Shown here in pieces: positions 45,113-54,299 of a stretch of DNA of 64,000 bases. Every line of letters begins with the position of its first letter. Positions within the stretch are counted from its first letter, which is position 1. The DNA comes from VAZQ01 sp963771845 (GTDB taxonomy: Bacteria > Pseudomonadota > Alphaproteobacteria > Rhizobiales > Xanthobacteraceae). The notes beneath the pieces are model-generated. The model was not told where the DNA came from, ran no database searches, and saw only the letters and a program-made list of their open reading frames with translations. The position numbers and the translations under genes are program-made. Where the stretch lies: positions 1-64,000 of the forward strand of contig CAVYVC010000003.1 in NCBI GenBank assembly GCA_963771845.1, read 5' to 3'.

Positions 45113-45398
45113 GATAGATGCCCCATACTTCTGCGCCTTAGGTAGGTATTGCGGCGGCTCGAAGCAATCGGGCGGGGGCGACGGACGCAAGGTTACGCTG
45201 GCGGTTGACAGACGGAGCATTCCTCAGCTTGACCGAGGTTTGAACGGACCAATGTTCCTCTTCACAAAAAAGTGTGGTGAATGGAATGAGCCCGCAACTC
45301 AGCGGTGCTCCACCGCGCGCCGATGCCGGGTCGCGTGAACAACTCGACCCAACCTATGGCCTAATGGCTCGCACGAAGTGGAAAGAGCAGGAGGAATC

Positions 45399-46169
45399 AT
45401 GCCCAAGACACCGGATTATTTCGTCGGCAAGAGCGTCATCATAACCGGGGCGGCGAGCGGCATCGGCAAGGCCGCGGCGCTCATCTTTGCGCGCGAAGGT
45501 GCAAATGTCGTATGCGCCGACCTCAACGAGGACGGCGCGAAGAAAACAGCCGATGTCGTGAACGCTTACGCCGGAAAGGCGTTTGCGGTGCGCACGGATG
45601 TGACCTCGCGCGCGCAGGTCAACGAGATGGTCAGGCGCGCGATCGGAACGTTCGGGACGATCGAGTTTGCGTTCAACTCCGCCGGCGCGGCGCTGCGGCG
45701 CTCCAAATTTCTCGACATCGACGACGATCTTTTCGATGACACGTTTGCGCTCAACGTCAAGGGTACGTTCTATTGCATGCAGGCCATTCTGCCGCACATG
45801 CTGCAGAACGGCCGCGGCGTGATCGTGAACATGGCCAGCATGGCACACCGGCGCGGCGGGCCCGGCTCTTCCGTGCATTACGCTGCCGCCAAAGGCGCGG
45901 TCGTTGCGATGACGCTCGGCGTGGCGCGCGAGTTCGCCGATGCCGGCATTCGCTGTCTTTCCATTTCGCCGGGGCCAATCCGCACGCCGTTTCAGGCCGC
46001 GGCGCAGACCTCGCCGGAGCTGATGCAGCGATTCCTCGAGGACGTGCCGATGAAGCGCTTCGGAGAACCGGAGGAAATCGGGGAGCTTGTCCTGTTCATG
46101 TGCTCGGATGCCTGCAATTTCATGACCGCGGATACGGTCTACGTGAACGGCGGCGGCGGGTGGAGGTGA
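45399..46169 (+). CDS. short-chain dehydrogenase/reductase
   Basis: 256 residues from ATG 45399, with a good ribosome site (CAGGAGGAATC). Rossmann motif TGAASGIGKA, Asp after strand 2 (VVCADLN) indicating NAD preference, NSAG at strand 4, catalytic Ser (VNMASMAHRR) and YxxxK (YAAAKGAVVAMT), then PGPIRTPF. All four active-site residues are present. It resembles the 2,5-dichloro-diol/glucose dehydrogenase type; substrate unknown. It faces the broken GMC oxidoreductase tail to tail. Confidence 0.9.
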   Translation: MPKTPDYFVGKSVIITGAASGIGKAAALIFAREGANVVCADLNEDGAKKTADVVNAYAGKAFAVRTDVTSRAQVNEMVRRAIGTFGTIEFAFNSAGAALRRSKFLDIDDDLFDDTFALNVKGTFYCMQAILPHMLQNGRGVIVNMASMAHRRGGPGSSVHYAAAKGAVVAMTLGVAREFADAGIRCLSISPGPIRTPFQAAAQTSPELMQRFLEDVPMKRFGEPEEIGELVLFMCSDACNFMTADTVYVNGGGGWR

Positions 46170-46180
46170 ATGGAATGAGA

Positions 46181-46393
46181 TTATTTTGACAAGGTGCGGG
46201 GACTGCGCATCGCCAGGCGGCCGCGGCAGGTGTAGCCGCCCACGGTCCAGCCGCAGCGCGGTTCAGCATGGCGCCATTTGGCGACCATTCGCTCATGGGC
46301 ACAGGCCCAAACAGCAAAATTGGGCTCGGCCGAAGCGTTGGAAATTGCGCTCAGACTCAACGCGACGACCAGCGTAGCCATTGTTCTCGTCAT
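46181..46393 (-). CDS. small secreted Cys-containing protein
   Basis: 70 residues. A signal peptide (MTRTMATLVVALSLSAISNA, cut after ASA) leaves a ~47-residue mature part with Cys in ACAHERM, PRCGWT and YTCRGR and three Trp (FAVWAC, KWRHAE, CGWTVGGY). The composition is not what a chance frame gives. It lies between the SDR and GMC genes on the GMC strand. Function unknown. Confidence 0.5.
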   Translation of the reverse strand: MTRTMATLVVALSLSAISNASAEPNFAVWACAHERMVAKWRHAEPRCGWTVGGYTCRGRLAMRSPRTLSK

Positions 46394-46401
46394 GAAAACA
46401 C

Positions 46402-48053
46402 CTATGCGACTTCGCGCTCGGGTTTGGCCGAGGCCGTGACCGACGCGCGCGCGACGGCGTCCTGCAGGATCATGTCGGCGGCCTTCTCCCCGATCATGAT
46501 GATGGCCGCGTTGGTGTTGCCGGAAACGACGGACGGCATGATGGAGCCATCGACCACGCGCAGCGCGCCGATGCCGCGCACGCGCAGGCGCTCATCCACA
46601 ACGGCGGCCGGATCCAGAACCCATGCGGCAGGTACTGGTGGGGTGGAAGACCGTGCTCGCCGTCGTGCGCGCAAACTCGAGCAGCTCCGAGTCGCTGGTG
46701 CGGCGCGGATCGGGAGCCCGCTCCTCGGCGATATAGTGGCGCATCGCAGGCTGGCTCATGATCCGGCGCAGAAGCTTCATGCCCGCGACCACAGTATCGC
46801 AGTCCGCACGCTGCGAGAGATAACGCGGCTGGATAGCGGGCGGCTGGCGCGGATCGGCGGACTTGATGCGAACGAAGCCGCGGCTCTCAGGCCGCAGCTG
46901 ACACACCGAGGCAATAAAGCCGGGGAAGGGGTGCAGCGCAGCGCCCGAGGTGTCGGCGCTGAATATGATGAAATGCACCTGCACATCGGGGGTCGCGGCA
47001 TTCGGCATGGCGCGGAAGAAGCCGCCCGCATAGCCCGCGCCGATGGCGAGCAGGCCTTTTCGGAACAGTGCATAGCGCATTCCGGCGCCCATGCGCTGGC
47101 GCCAGCTGTTGATCACGTCGTTCATGGTGATCGGCAGCGTGCAACGGTATTGCATGCGCACTTGCAGGTGGTCCTGCAGGTCGGAACCGACGCCTGGCAT
47201 ATCCGCAAGCACGGGGATGCCGTGGGAGCGCAGGAGCTCCGCGGGACCGAGCCCCGAGAGCTGCAGCAGCTGCGGCGAATTGAAGGCGCCTCCGGCGAGG
47301 ATGATTTCGCCGTCGGCGTGGGCGAGATGGGTCGCGCCGTTGCGCTGGTATTCGATACCGACTGCGCGGCGGCCTGCAAAGAGAATGCGCGTGGCCAACG
47401 CGTTCGGCATGATGACGAGATTGGGCCGGCGGCGCGCCGGGCGAAGATAGCCGACAGCCGTCGAGCAGCGGCGGCCGTTGCGCGCGGTGAGCTGAAAATA
47501 GCCGGCGCCCTCCTGCACTGGCCCGTTGAAATCATCGTTGCGCGGAAAGCCCGCCTGCTGCGCCGCTTCGATGAAGGCCTCGCACAAGGGGTGCGGCTCG
47601 CAAACATCAGAGATGCAGAGCGGGCCGCTTACGCCGTGCAGCGCGTCCTCCCCGCGTTGCTGGTTTTCCGCGCGGCGGAAATAGGGGAGCACATCCTCGA
47701 AGCTCCAGCCGGCGTTGCCGAGCTGGCGCCAATGATCGAAGTCCTGGGGCTGGCCGCGCAGATAAAGCAGCCCGTTGATCGAGCTCGACCCGCCCAGCAC
47801 CTTTCCGCGCGGCTGGATGATCTGCCGGTTGTTAAGCGCGGGCTCGGGCTCAGACGAATAGAGCCAGTTCACCCTCGCATCGGCGAACAGCTTGCCGTAG
47901 CCGAGCGGAATGTGAATCCAGATGTTGCGGTCGTGGCCGCCGGCCTCGAGCAACAAAACGCGATAGCGCCCGCAAGCGGTGAGCCGATTGGCGAGCACGC
48001 AGCCGGCGGAGCCGGCCCCGACGATGATGTAGTCGAATGAGTTCTTGCGTCAT
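46402..48053 (-). pseudogene. GMC-family oxidoreductase with two frameshifts
   Basis: FAD alcohol/choline-dehydrogenase-like enzyme. The middle frame gives GGSSSINGLLYLRG and GAFNSPQLLQLSGLG (both GMC signatures) and active-site FHPTSTCRMG. At ~46612 one extra base moves the end into another frame (DPAAVVDERLRVRGIGALRV, SGNTNAAIIMIGEKAADMIL). At the 5' end the FAD loop IIVGAGSAGCVLANRL is present in the main frame with no start codon. ATG 48053 (MTQE...) fits the family start but lies one base out of phase, implying a second indel near 48040. The corrected protein would be about 545 residues. Confidence 0.85.
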
Positions 48054-48055
48054 CG

Positions 48056-49310
48056 AGTCACCCTATGTAGAGATCCTATGGTTGGGTGGCGGATGGTCAG
48101 GAGGTAGGTTTTCCAACATCCAACAACCAACCCCGAGGATCGAGATGATGAAGCTCAATCACACTGACACACCCGCCGATGCCGACTATGCCACGGTGTA
48201 CGTTGCGTTTGAATTGAGCAAAGCAAAATGGCAGCTCGGAGTGATCCTGCCCGGATCGCAAAAGCTCGGACGGTTTATGATTGAGGGCGGGGACCTGGCG
48301 GCATTAACGGCGCGTCTTGCGACGTGGCGAGCGAAGGCAGCGGTGAGCGGCACGCCGGTGCGCATCGTTTCCTGTTACGAGGCCGGTTACGACGGTCATT
48401 GGCTGCATCGGTGGCTGATCAATCAAGGCGTCATTAATCACGTCATCGATCCGGCGAGCATTCAGGTCAACCGGCGTGCGCGGCGAGCGAAGACGGACCG
48501 GATTGATCTGGAACAATTGATGAACACGCTACTCCGTTACCTGCGCGGCGAGCCGCGGGTGTGCAGCATAGTGCGCGTGCCCTCGCCGGAAGATGAGGAT
48601 CGTCGACGGGTCTCGCGCGAGCGCGAGGGGTTGCTCAAGGAACGCTGCGGTCACACCAACCGCATCACCGGCCTGCTGCACGCGCAAGGCATTCGCGATG
48701 TCAAGCCGCTGACCCGCGGGTTCATCGCCAGCCTCGATGCTATGCGTACCGCTGATGCGGCGCCCGTTGCCGGCGCGGCTGAAGCAAGAGATCGTGCGCG
48801 AGCATGAGCGGCTATGCCTGGTGCACCGTCAGATTCTGGCACTTGAGGCCAAGGACCGAGCCGAGATGCGAACGCCGGCGCGTGGGTCGATTGAGGAAAG
48901 GATCAAGCATCTGATTGATCTGCGCGGCATCGGCATAGTGGGCGCGCGCAAGCTGATGCAGGAGGCGTTTTATCGCTCGTTCGACAACCGCCGCCAGGTC
49001 GGCAGCTTCTTCGGCTTGACCAATTCGGCCTACGACAGTGGCGATAGCCATCGCGATCAAGGCATCAGCAAAGCGGGCAATCGACGCGCGCGTACGCTCG
49101 CGATCGAGCTCGGCTGGCTGTGATTGCGTTACCAGCCCGACAGCGAGCTGAGCCGCTGGTTCCGCGCGCGGGTCGGTGAACTCAAGGGCCGCATCCGGCG
49201 CATTGCGATCGTGGCGCTTGCCCGCAAGCTGATGATCGCCTTGTGGCGCTACGTCACCACCGGGGTCGTCCCCACCGGCGCGGTTTGCTGCCGGAGCATC
49301 TGAACGGCCG
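48056..49310 (+). mobile_element. IS110-family insertion sequence, decayed
   Basis: Bounded on the left by the GMC gene start and on the right at about the end of the transposase frame. IS110 elements lack obvious terminal inverted repeats, so exact ends cannot be set by eye. The ~90 bp before the transposase ATG is where the IS110 group encodes its bridge RNA; GGTTGGGTGGCGG and CCAACATCCAACAACCAACC there could pair. Confidence 0.6.
48145..49303 (+). pseudogene. IS110-family transposase, frameshifted and interrupted
   Basis: N-terminal DEDD/RuvC-like domain from ATG 48145: TVYVAFELSKAKWQLGV (first acidic position reads Glu), SCYEAGYDGHWLHRWL, KTDRIDLEQLMNTLLRYL. The frame is lost at ~48765 and continues in another as RLKQEIVREHERLCLVHRQI, then the transposase_20 part KHLIDLRGIGIVGARKLMQE and FGLTNSAYDSG, to TGA at 49121, where Trp would be expected (LGWL-stop-LRYQPDSELSRWF). 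After that the frame stays family-like to 49303. Two lesions: not functional. Confidence 0.85.
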
Positions 49311-49934
49311 CGCGCAATGATGGCCGACGTCATCCCGGATAGACGTGTGACCGTACCCAACCGTGGGCTACATCCCGCTTTTGTAGATTGGTCCCGTCTT
49401 TATTGGGCCTTGCCTTCACCCATGCATGAAGGATTTTGGTTCCGGGCATCGCGCCCGACCGGATACAAGGTTATGCGGTGCTTTCCGCATGTTGCTTACC
49501 GCCCAGTCCAGGATCAACGACGTCGTGCCGCGCATTGCGCGCTCTTCGCCTCCGACCGCGCAAGTCTTGCGCCGTGTTCGCTGCCGTCAAGGCGTGGCCT
49601 GTCAGCGCTGGAGGTTGTCGCCAGGACACAGCGACGGCGAGCCTTGACTGCAGCTGTGCGCGGCGCATTCGAAATACTCGCGGGTCGGGACGAAGAAACG
49701 GCTCCAGGTCGAACAAAGAAACTAACTCAACGGGAAAACCATCCCATGCACCCGCCGTAATCGCACGTTTTGTCCGCGTGGGTGGGCCGAATCGCTTGTG
49801 GCCCCACCACGACCCTCTTGACAATCCCCATACAAGGTTGGGTCGAGACATTTTGTGCGAGACCCAACATCATCGCCGCGGTTGACGTTGGGTCTCGTGA
49901 AGAACTCGACCCAAGCTACAAGCCTCGCCCCAAC
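49304..49934. other. gap with paired hairpins, no supported gene
   Basis: ~630 bp after the IS110 relic. Frames here have no domain-like content. The last 100 bp hold two successive GTTGGGTC / GACCCAA inverted repeats. Confidence 0.5.
49837..49916. repeat. two tandem GTTGGGTC/GACCCAA hairpins
   Basis: First pair GTTGGGTC 49837-49844 with GACCCAAC 49861-49868; second pair GTTGGGTC 49887-49894 with GACCCAAG 49908-49915. A third AACTCGACCCAA occurs near 45333. They lie downstream of the ugpC-like gene and could end its transcript. Confidence 0.55.
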
Positions 49935-51032
49935 CTACAAGACAAGGTCTGTTGCGGGGTCGATCAGATGCATGTGGTTGAGATTGGCGTAGAGCCGCAT
50001 GGGCTGTCCGGGTGCACCGGCGGCAGACGGCTCGACGCGCGCGCAGATCTCGGTGCCGTTGATGGTGAAAAACACCATGGTCTCCATTCCCATGGGCTCG
50101 ACCACGTCCAGGGTGGCCGTGAACTCGCAATTGGGGTTGCGGCCTTCGCCGCGCGGTTCTGTGATGTGCTCGGGCCGCAGGCCGAAGATCAAGTCTTTGC
50201 CGCTCGCGGAGCGATAGCGCTCGGCATGGCTGCCCGGGACGGGGAGGACCAACTCCTGCGAGAGGCGCAGCATCAAGCCCGCGCCGTTGTGCTCGAGCCG
50301 GGCGGGCAGGAAGTTCATGGCGGGCGATCCGATGAAGCCAGCGACGAAGCGGGTTTTCGGCCGATGGTAGAGATCGTGCGGCGGGCCCACCTGCTCGATG
50401 CGGCCCGCGTTCATCACCACGACGCGGTCGGCGAGTGTCATCGCCTCCACCTGGTCATGGGTGACGTAAACCGTCGTGGTCTTCACCTGCTGGTGCACGC
50501 GCTTGATCTCGGTGCGCATCTGCACCCGCAGCTTGGCGTCAAGGTTGCTTAACGGCTCATCGAACAGGAACACCTTGGGATTGCGCACAATGGCGCGACC
50601 CATGGCGACCCGCTGGCGCTGCCCGCCGGAGAGCTGCTTCGGCCGGCGTTCCAGGAGATCCATGATGTCCAGGATCTTGGCAGCCTTCTCGACCCGCGCC
50701 CGGATTTCAGGCTTGGGAACGCGCCGCAGCTTGAGGCCGAAGGACATGTTCTCGAACACGGTCATGTGCGGGTAGAGCGCGTAGTTCTGAAACACCATCG
50801 CGATGTCGCGATCCTTCGGCGGCACGTCGTTGACCACCTCGCCGCCGATGGCGATGTCGCCCGAGGTGACCTCTTCAAGTCCCGCGATCATGCGCAGCGT
50901 GGTGCTCTTGCCGCAGCCCGATGGCCCGACCAGGACCACGAACTCCTTGTCCGGGATCGCGAGATTGATATCGCGGACCGCATCGACCTCGTCGAAGCGC
51001 TTGACCACGTTACGCAGGGCAACATCAGCCAT
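49935..51032 (-). CDS. sugar/glycerol-phosphate-type ABC transporter ATPase (UgpC/MalK family)
   Basis: 365 residues. Walker A GPSGCGKS (36-43), Q-loop FQNYALYPHMTVFENMSF, signature LSGGQRQRVAMGRAIVR (from 134), Walker B VFLFDEPLSNLD (154 on), H-loop YVTHDQVEAM, and a C-terminal TOBE/OB region (RPEHITEPRGEG). This subfamily energises CUT1 importers for sugars or glycerol phosphate. Its permeases and binding protein should precede it on the same strand; only stumps are left (see 51036 and 51098), so the ATPase is probably orphaned. Confidence 0.9.
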   Translation of the reverse strand: MADVALRNVVKRFDEVDAVRDINLAIPDKEFVVLVGPSGCGKSTTLRMIAGLEEVTSGDIAIGGEVVNDVPPKDRDIAMVFQNYALYPHMTVFENMSFGLKLRRVPKPEIRARVEKAAKILDIMDLLERRPKQLSGGQRQRVAMGRAIVRNPKVFLFDEPLSNLDAKLRVQMRTEIKRVHQQVKTTTVYVTHDQVEAMTLADRVVVMNAGRIEQVGPPHDLYHRPKTRFVAGFIGSPAMNFLPARLEHNGAGLMLRLSQELVLPVPGSHAERYRSASGKDLIFGLRPEHITEPRGEGRNPNCEFTATLDVVEPMGMETMVFFTINGTEICARVEPSAAGAPGQPMRLYANLNHMHLIDPATDLVL

Positions 51033-51035
51033 TGC

Positions 51036-51090
51036 TCACCCTTTCGTCGCGCCGGCGGTCAGGCCGGCGATGTGAAGATCTCGGGAACCC
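51036..51090 (-). pseudogene. CUT1-type permease, last ~12 codons
   Basis: A frame ending HIAGLTAGATKG then stop, 3 bp before the ATPase start. Permeases of MalG type typically end in a GLTAGAxKG tail. The rest of the gene is missing. Confidence 0.55.
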
Positions 51091-51097
51091 CGTAGTC

Positions 51098-51223
51098 TCA
51101 TACCCCCAGGGTGAGCTTGCCGGCAGCGTAGGAAAGCCGGACGTAGGGGGTGGAAACGGTCGCGGCTGCGGTAATCGCCGTGGTTTTGAGCAGGTCACGC
51201 CGGGAAATCGTGGAGCGTTGCAT
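51098..51223 (-). pseudogene. extracellular solute-binding protein, N-terminal stump
   Basis: Starts MQRSTISRRDLLKTTAITAA with a Tat motif, preceded by a strong GGAGGGCTTA ribosome site. The leader (VSTPYVRLSYA) and first mature residues AGKLTLGV are normal for family 1 binding proteins, then a stop follows at once. The remaining ~380 residues are deleted. Confidence 0.65.
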
Positions 51224-51370
51224 TAAGCCCTCCTTGGTCCAACCATTGCCTTGGTTTGTTGCTTGGGAATGTACACCATCGGCCATTTGGGCGCCAATGC
51301 CCGGCGCCAGCGGCTCGACCCGGTAGCTATGTATCTGGTAGAGCCTGGGCAGCCAGGATTTTCACGGAGG

Positions 51371-51811
51371 GTGTCGCGTGCGTATTACTGCGTTTTAATT
51401 GCGATAGCGCTTTCGCTGGCCGGCTGCGCCGTGGCGGAGAAGATCGCCGCTCGCAATGAGTATGAAAAATCCGCTGAAAACTACCGGCAATGCATGGCCG
51501 CCAATCCGAATGCTCCGAAACAATGCGAAGCATTGCGGCTCGCCATGGAACAGGTGGAACGCAAACGTGACAGCATCAACACGGATTTGGATGTCGCAGC
51601 CCGGCACGCCGCCCCCGGACTATGCGCATCCGCGTTAAAGACGGCCGGTGACAAGCATGACAGCAAACAAAGCGTATTTCATGGTTCGGGCGCAGGTTGC
51701 AAACGAGGTCGACCGCGCGAAATTCGACGAGTGGTACGCAACGCACCACGTTCCGCTGGCGATGGAGAAGCTGCGCGCCGAGAAAGCGTGGCGGTATTGG
51801 AGCCGCAGTGA
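51371..51811 (+). CDS. small lipoprotein, C-terminus uncertain
   Basis: Begins VSRAYYCVLIAIALSLAGC (GTG start at 51371; ATG 51329 would add a leader). It has a lipobox SLAGC and a short charged helical body with two Cys (ENYRQCMAANPNAPKQCEAL), then KRDSINTDLD. The first ~75 codons look genuine. The frame then runs on through the start of the next gene with composition unlike a protein. Another frame gives a neat SQPGTPPPDYAHPR ending at 51638, so a small frameshift near 51595 is likely and the true protein is about 90 residues. Confidence 0.5.
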   Translation: MSRAYYCVLIAIALSLAGCAVAEKIAARNEYEKSAENYRQCMAANPNAPKQCEALRLAMEQVERKRDSINTDLDVAARHAAPGLCASALKTAGDKHDSKQSVFHGSGAGCKRGRPREIRRVVRNAPRSAGDGEAARRESVAVLEPQ

Positions 51812-51972
51812 CCCCGCGGTGCATTATGCGCTTTATCAGTTCAGCGATATCGGCACGTTGCGCATCCGCATCGAGTTCGCCGGATTTCAAGCTTCTCGTC
51901 GCTGACTTCGACAAATCGTGGCCGCAGGTGCCGCGCAGCCGCGACCTGATCGAGCTCGTGCAGGAAACTTAA
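51657..51972 (+). pseudogene. ferredoxin-like alpha/beta-barrel protein (EthD-like), frameshifted
   Basis: ATG 51657 opens a YFMVRAQVANEVDRAKFDEW, then YATHHVPLAMEKLRAEKAWR pattern typical of dimeric alpha/beta-barrel proteins. At about 51870 the frame is lost; SPDFKLLVADFDKSWPQVPR and DLIELVQET then complete it in the next frame, ending at 51972. Corrected length ~104 residues. It is 7 bp from the dihydroxyphthalate-decarboxylase-like gene and so probably part of the same small catabolic unit. Confidence 0.6.
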
Positions 51973-51979
51973 GCAGATT

Positions 51980-52990
51980 GTGCCTCGCCTCCGATTGACG
52001 TTTGCCTGCGGCAATTACGACCGCATGGCGGCGCTGCGGACCGGCGACGTCAGCATTGAGGGCATCGACCTCAACTACGTCGCGATCAACTCGCCGCGCG
52101 AAATCTTCGACCGTATGGGAGGCCGGGAGGAATTCGATCTTGCCGAATTCTCCAGCTCCGAGTTCATCAGCCGCTTTGTCCGCGGCGATTGTTCGCTGGT
52201 GGCGCTTCCGGTCTTTCCGTCACGAGTTTTTCGGCACGGCCATATCTACATCAACCAGCGCTCCGGCATAAAACACCCGAAGGATCTGGAGCACAGGCGC
52301 GTGGGCGTTGCTCTCTATACCCAGACCGCAGCGGTGTGGATCCGCGGACATCTTGCGCACCAATACGGGGTCGATCTCTCCACTATCGCGTGGCTCGAGG
52401 GAGCGGTCGAGAAAAGCGGTCCGCATGGGCATCCCAGCGCGCCACCGCTTCTCAAGTCTGCCACGATCGAGCGCAACACCAGCGACCGCTCACTGAGCGA
52501 GCTGCTGGCGGCGGGCGACATCGATGCGCTTGCCGGAGGGCGCCATTTGCGGCCCCATCCCGACGTGGTTCCACTGTTTGCCAACGCAAAAGCCGTCGAG
52601 CGGGCTTTTTTTCTCGAAACCGGCATCTTTCCGATCATGCATCTCGTTGCCATGCGCCGTGAGTGCTACGAGCGCAATCCATGGATCGCAAACAGTCTCT
52701 ACCAGGCTTTCGTCGCGGCCAAGAACCGTGCACTCACTCAATTGCATCGCCGCGGGGCGCACCCGTATATGCTTCCATGGGTGGAACATGCAGTGCGCGA
52801 GATTGACGAGGTCTTCGGCGGAGATCCATGGCCGTACGGCATCGACGCCAATCGGCCGACCTTAGAGGCGCTCGTGCAATACCTGGCGGAGCAGGGTCTC
52901 ATTGCACGGCGCGTACCTATCGAGAGCCTTTTCGTCCCTTGCCGGGAGGACAAGCCACAAAACTCGCGAGCCAAGGAGGTTCACGCATGA
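51980..52990 (+). CDS. 4,5-dihydroxyphthalate decarboxylase-like / PBP-fold protein
   Basis: 336 residues, GTG start. LTFACGNYDRMAALRTGDVS, the FDLAEFSSSEFISRF region, VALPVFPSRVFRHGHIYIN and HPKDLEHRRVGVALYTQTAA, with WIRGHLAHQYGV after, match the DHP-decarboxylase (Pht5-like) family. That family has a type II periplasmic-binding fold but no leader, consistent with the sequence here. Many members annotated this way are of unknown activity. The stop overlaps the DinB gene by ATGA, suggesting a coupled pair. Confidence 0.82.
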   Translation: MPRLRLTFACGNYDRMAALRTGDVSIEGIDLNYVAINSPREIFDRMGGREEFDLAEFSSSEFISRFVRGDCSLVALPVFPSRVFRHGHIYINQRSGIKHPKDLEHRRVGVALYTQTAAVWIRGHLAHQYGVDLSTIAWLEGAVEKSGPHGHPSAPPLLKSATIERNTSDRSLSELLAAGDIDALAGGRHLRPHPDVVPLFANAKAVERAFFLETGIFPIMHLVAMRRECYERNPWIANSLYQAFVAAKNRALTQLHRRGAHPYMLPWVEHAVREIDEVFGGDPWPYGIDANRPTLEALVQYLAEQGLIARRVPIESLFVPCREDKPQNSRAKEVHA

Positions 52991-53514
52991 CAGCGTCGCA
53001 GCAAGGCTCGAATGTCCTGGTCACTCCCGCTTTTGTGCGCATCATGGCGGCATACAGTGCGGAGATGAACCGGCGCCTCTATGGCGCCGCCGAACGTCTG
53101 CCTGATTGCGCACGGCGGCTTGCCCGCGGCGCGTTCTGGAGCTCCATCCACGGCACGCTGTGTCATCTGCTCTGGGGCGACCAGATGTGGATGGCGCGCT
53201 TCGACGGCTGGCCCAAGCCTACGGTGATCCAGAAGGACAGTGCGGCGTTGATCGCCGACTTTGACGAGCTGCGCCGGGCGCGTAGCGCGGCCGACGATAA
53301 AATTTCCAACTGGGCGGCGCGCGTCATCCCGCAGTGGCTAGGGGAGGACATGGTCTGGTTCAGCGCCTCGGCGAACAGAGAATTGCGGCAGCCGCGCACT
53401 TTGCTGGTGACTCATTTCTTCAATCACCAGACCCACCATCGCGGGCAGGCGCACGCCATGATCACCGCCGCGGGCGAGAAGACCGGCGATACGGATCTGT
53501 TCCTGGTGATCTGA
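52987..53514 (+). CDS. DinB-family protein
   Basis: 175 residues. Four-helix DinB fold with the three metal His positions: HGTLCHLLWGDQMW (helix 2) and HFFNHQTHHRGQAHAMI (helix 4, HHxxxxH). The bound metal supports thiol-transfer or isomerase roles in characterised members. Coupled to the preceding gene by a 4-bp overlap. Confidence 0.88.
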   Translation: MTASQQGSNVLVTPAFVRIMAAYSAEMNRRLYGAAERLPDCARRLARGAFWSSIHGTLCHLLWGDQMWMARFDGWPKPTVIQKDSAALIADFDELRRARSAADDKISNWAARVIPQWLGEDMVWFSASANRELRQPRTLLVTHFFNHQTHHRGQAHAMITAAGEKTGDTDLFLVI

Positions 53515-53698
53515 TACCGCTGAAATCAGCGGGAACTCCGTGCATTGCAGTCGGGGCGGTGCGCAAGCCTGCCGTTTCCTGCGGTATCCAACGCGGGTGT
53601 GGGATTTTAGCAACGGTTTGCTCTTTTTTCATCTTGGCCAAAGTGCTGCGCTCATTTTCTGTTCTGCTGTCACGCAACGACAACATGAGGGGGGTCTC

Positions 53699-53836
53699 AT
53701 GCATCTTTCGACAGTGATGGTGCTGTTGCTTTTGACGTTCGGAAATATGCTGCTTTTGACGTTCGGACTTTTCGTCCTTTGGCTTGCAGGCGAGATTGGC
53801 GAGGGCCGCCGCATAGGAGACGGCAGCCATGAATGA
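53699..53836 (+). CDS. 45-residue single-TM protein
   Basis: MHLSTVMVLLLLTFGNMLLL then TFGLFVLWLAGEIGEG: one TM helix containing an internal repeat (LLLTFGN/LLLTFGL, also visible in the DNA as GCTTTTGACGTTCGGA twice). GAGGGGGG stands 5 bp before the ATG. The stop lies within the next gene's first codons, implying coupling. Confidence 0.55.
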   Translation: MHLSTVMVLLLLTFGNMLLLTFGLFVLWLAGEIGEGRRIGDGSHE

Positions 53837-54203
53837 AGGCCAGATGGATGCGCCCGAGCAGGTGCGCAAGTTCGCTCCGAAACGAAAGCCGCGCAACGAG
53901 ATCAAGCCTCGCAATGACAACAATCCGACGGATGAGGCGGGCGAGGCGCTCATCGCCATGCTGCACGAAGCAGCGCGGCTATCGGATGAGAATCGCCGCA
54001 GGCTGATCAACCTGGTGGATGATTTGTCCAGGCAGATGCAGGCGGCGGAAGAACGCATCGTTGCGCTGGAACACGATCTTGAGCACTTTCGCGGCCGGGC
54101 GGCACGGGCGGAGGAGTGGCTGCTTGTGATCGAGAAGGAGATCGAGCAGCGCCTCATGGGGCCGATGGCGGCGATGCGACGGGAGCCGGCGCCGCTGCAG
54201 TAG
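53829..54203 (+). CDS. coiled-coil hypothetical protein
   Basis: 124 residues: a basic, unstructured N-terminus (KFAPKRKPRNEIKPRNDNN), then a long predicted coiled coil from ~40 to 108 (LSDENRRRLINLVDDLSRQM, AAEERIVALEHDLEHF). Soluble; probably acts with the coupled TM peptide upstream (inference). No family recognised. Confidence 0.65.
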   Translation: MNEGQMDAPEQVRKFAPKRKPRNEIKPRNDNNPTDEAGEALIAMLHEAARLSDENRRRLINLVDDLSRQMQAAEERIVALEHDLEHFRGRAARAEEWLLVIEKEIEQRLMGPMAAMRREPAPLQ

Positions 54204-54299
54204 GCGTCTGAGCGTTTCGGGGTAGGCGTCTGAGCGGTTCGGGACGAAGGCAAAGGACGGCCGCCGGCGGGTGCGCCGCGCGCCGGCGCGCGATCGGAT

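Noticed and set aside
46268..48040. 590-codon plus-strand frame
   Set aside because: Antisense to the GMC oxidoreductase, whose signatures are unmistakable on the other strand.
49317..49760. 147-codon plus-strand gene after the IS110 relic
   Set aside because: Basic, irregular composition with no hydrophobic core or motif; overlaps similar frames on the other strand.
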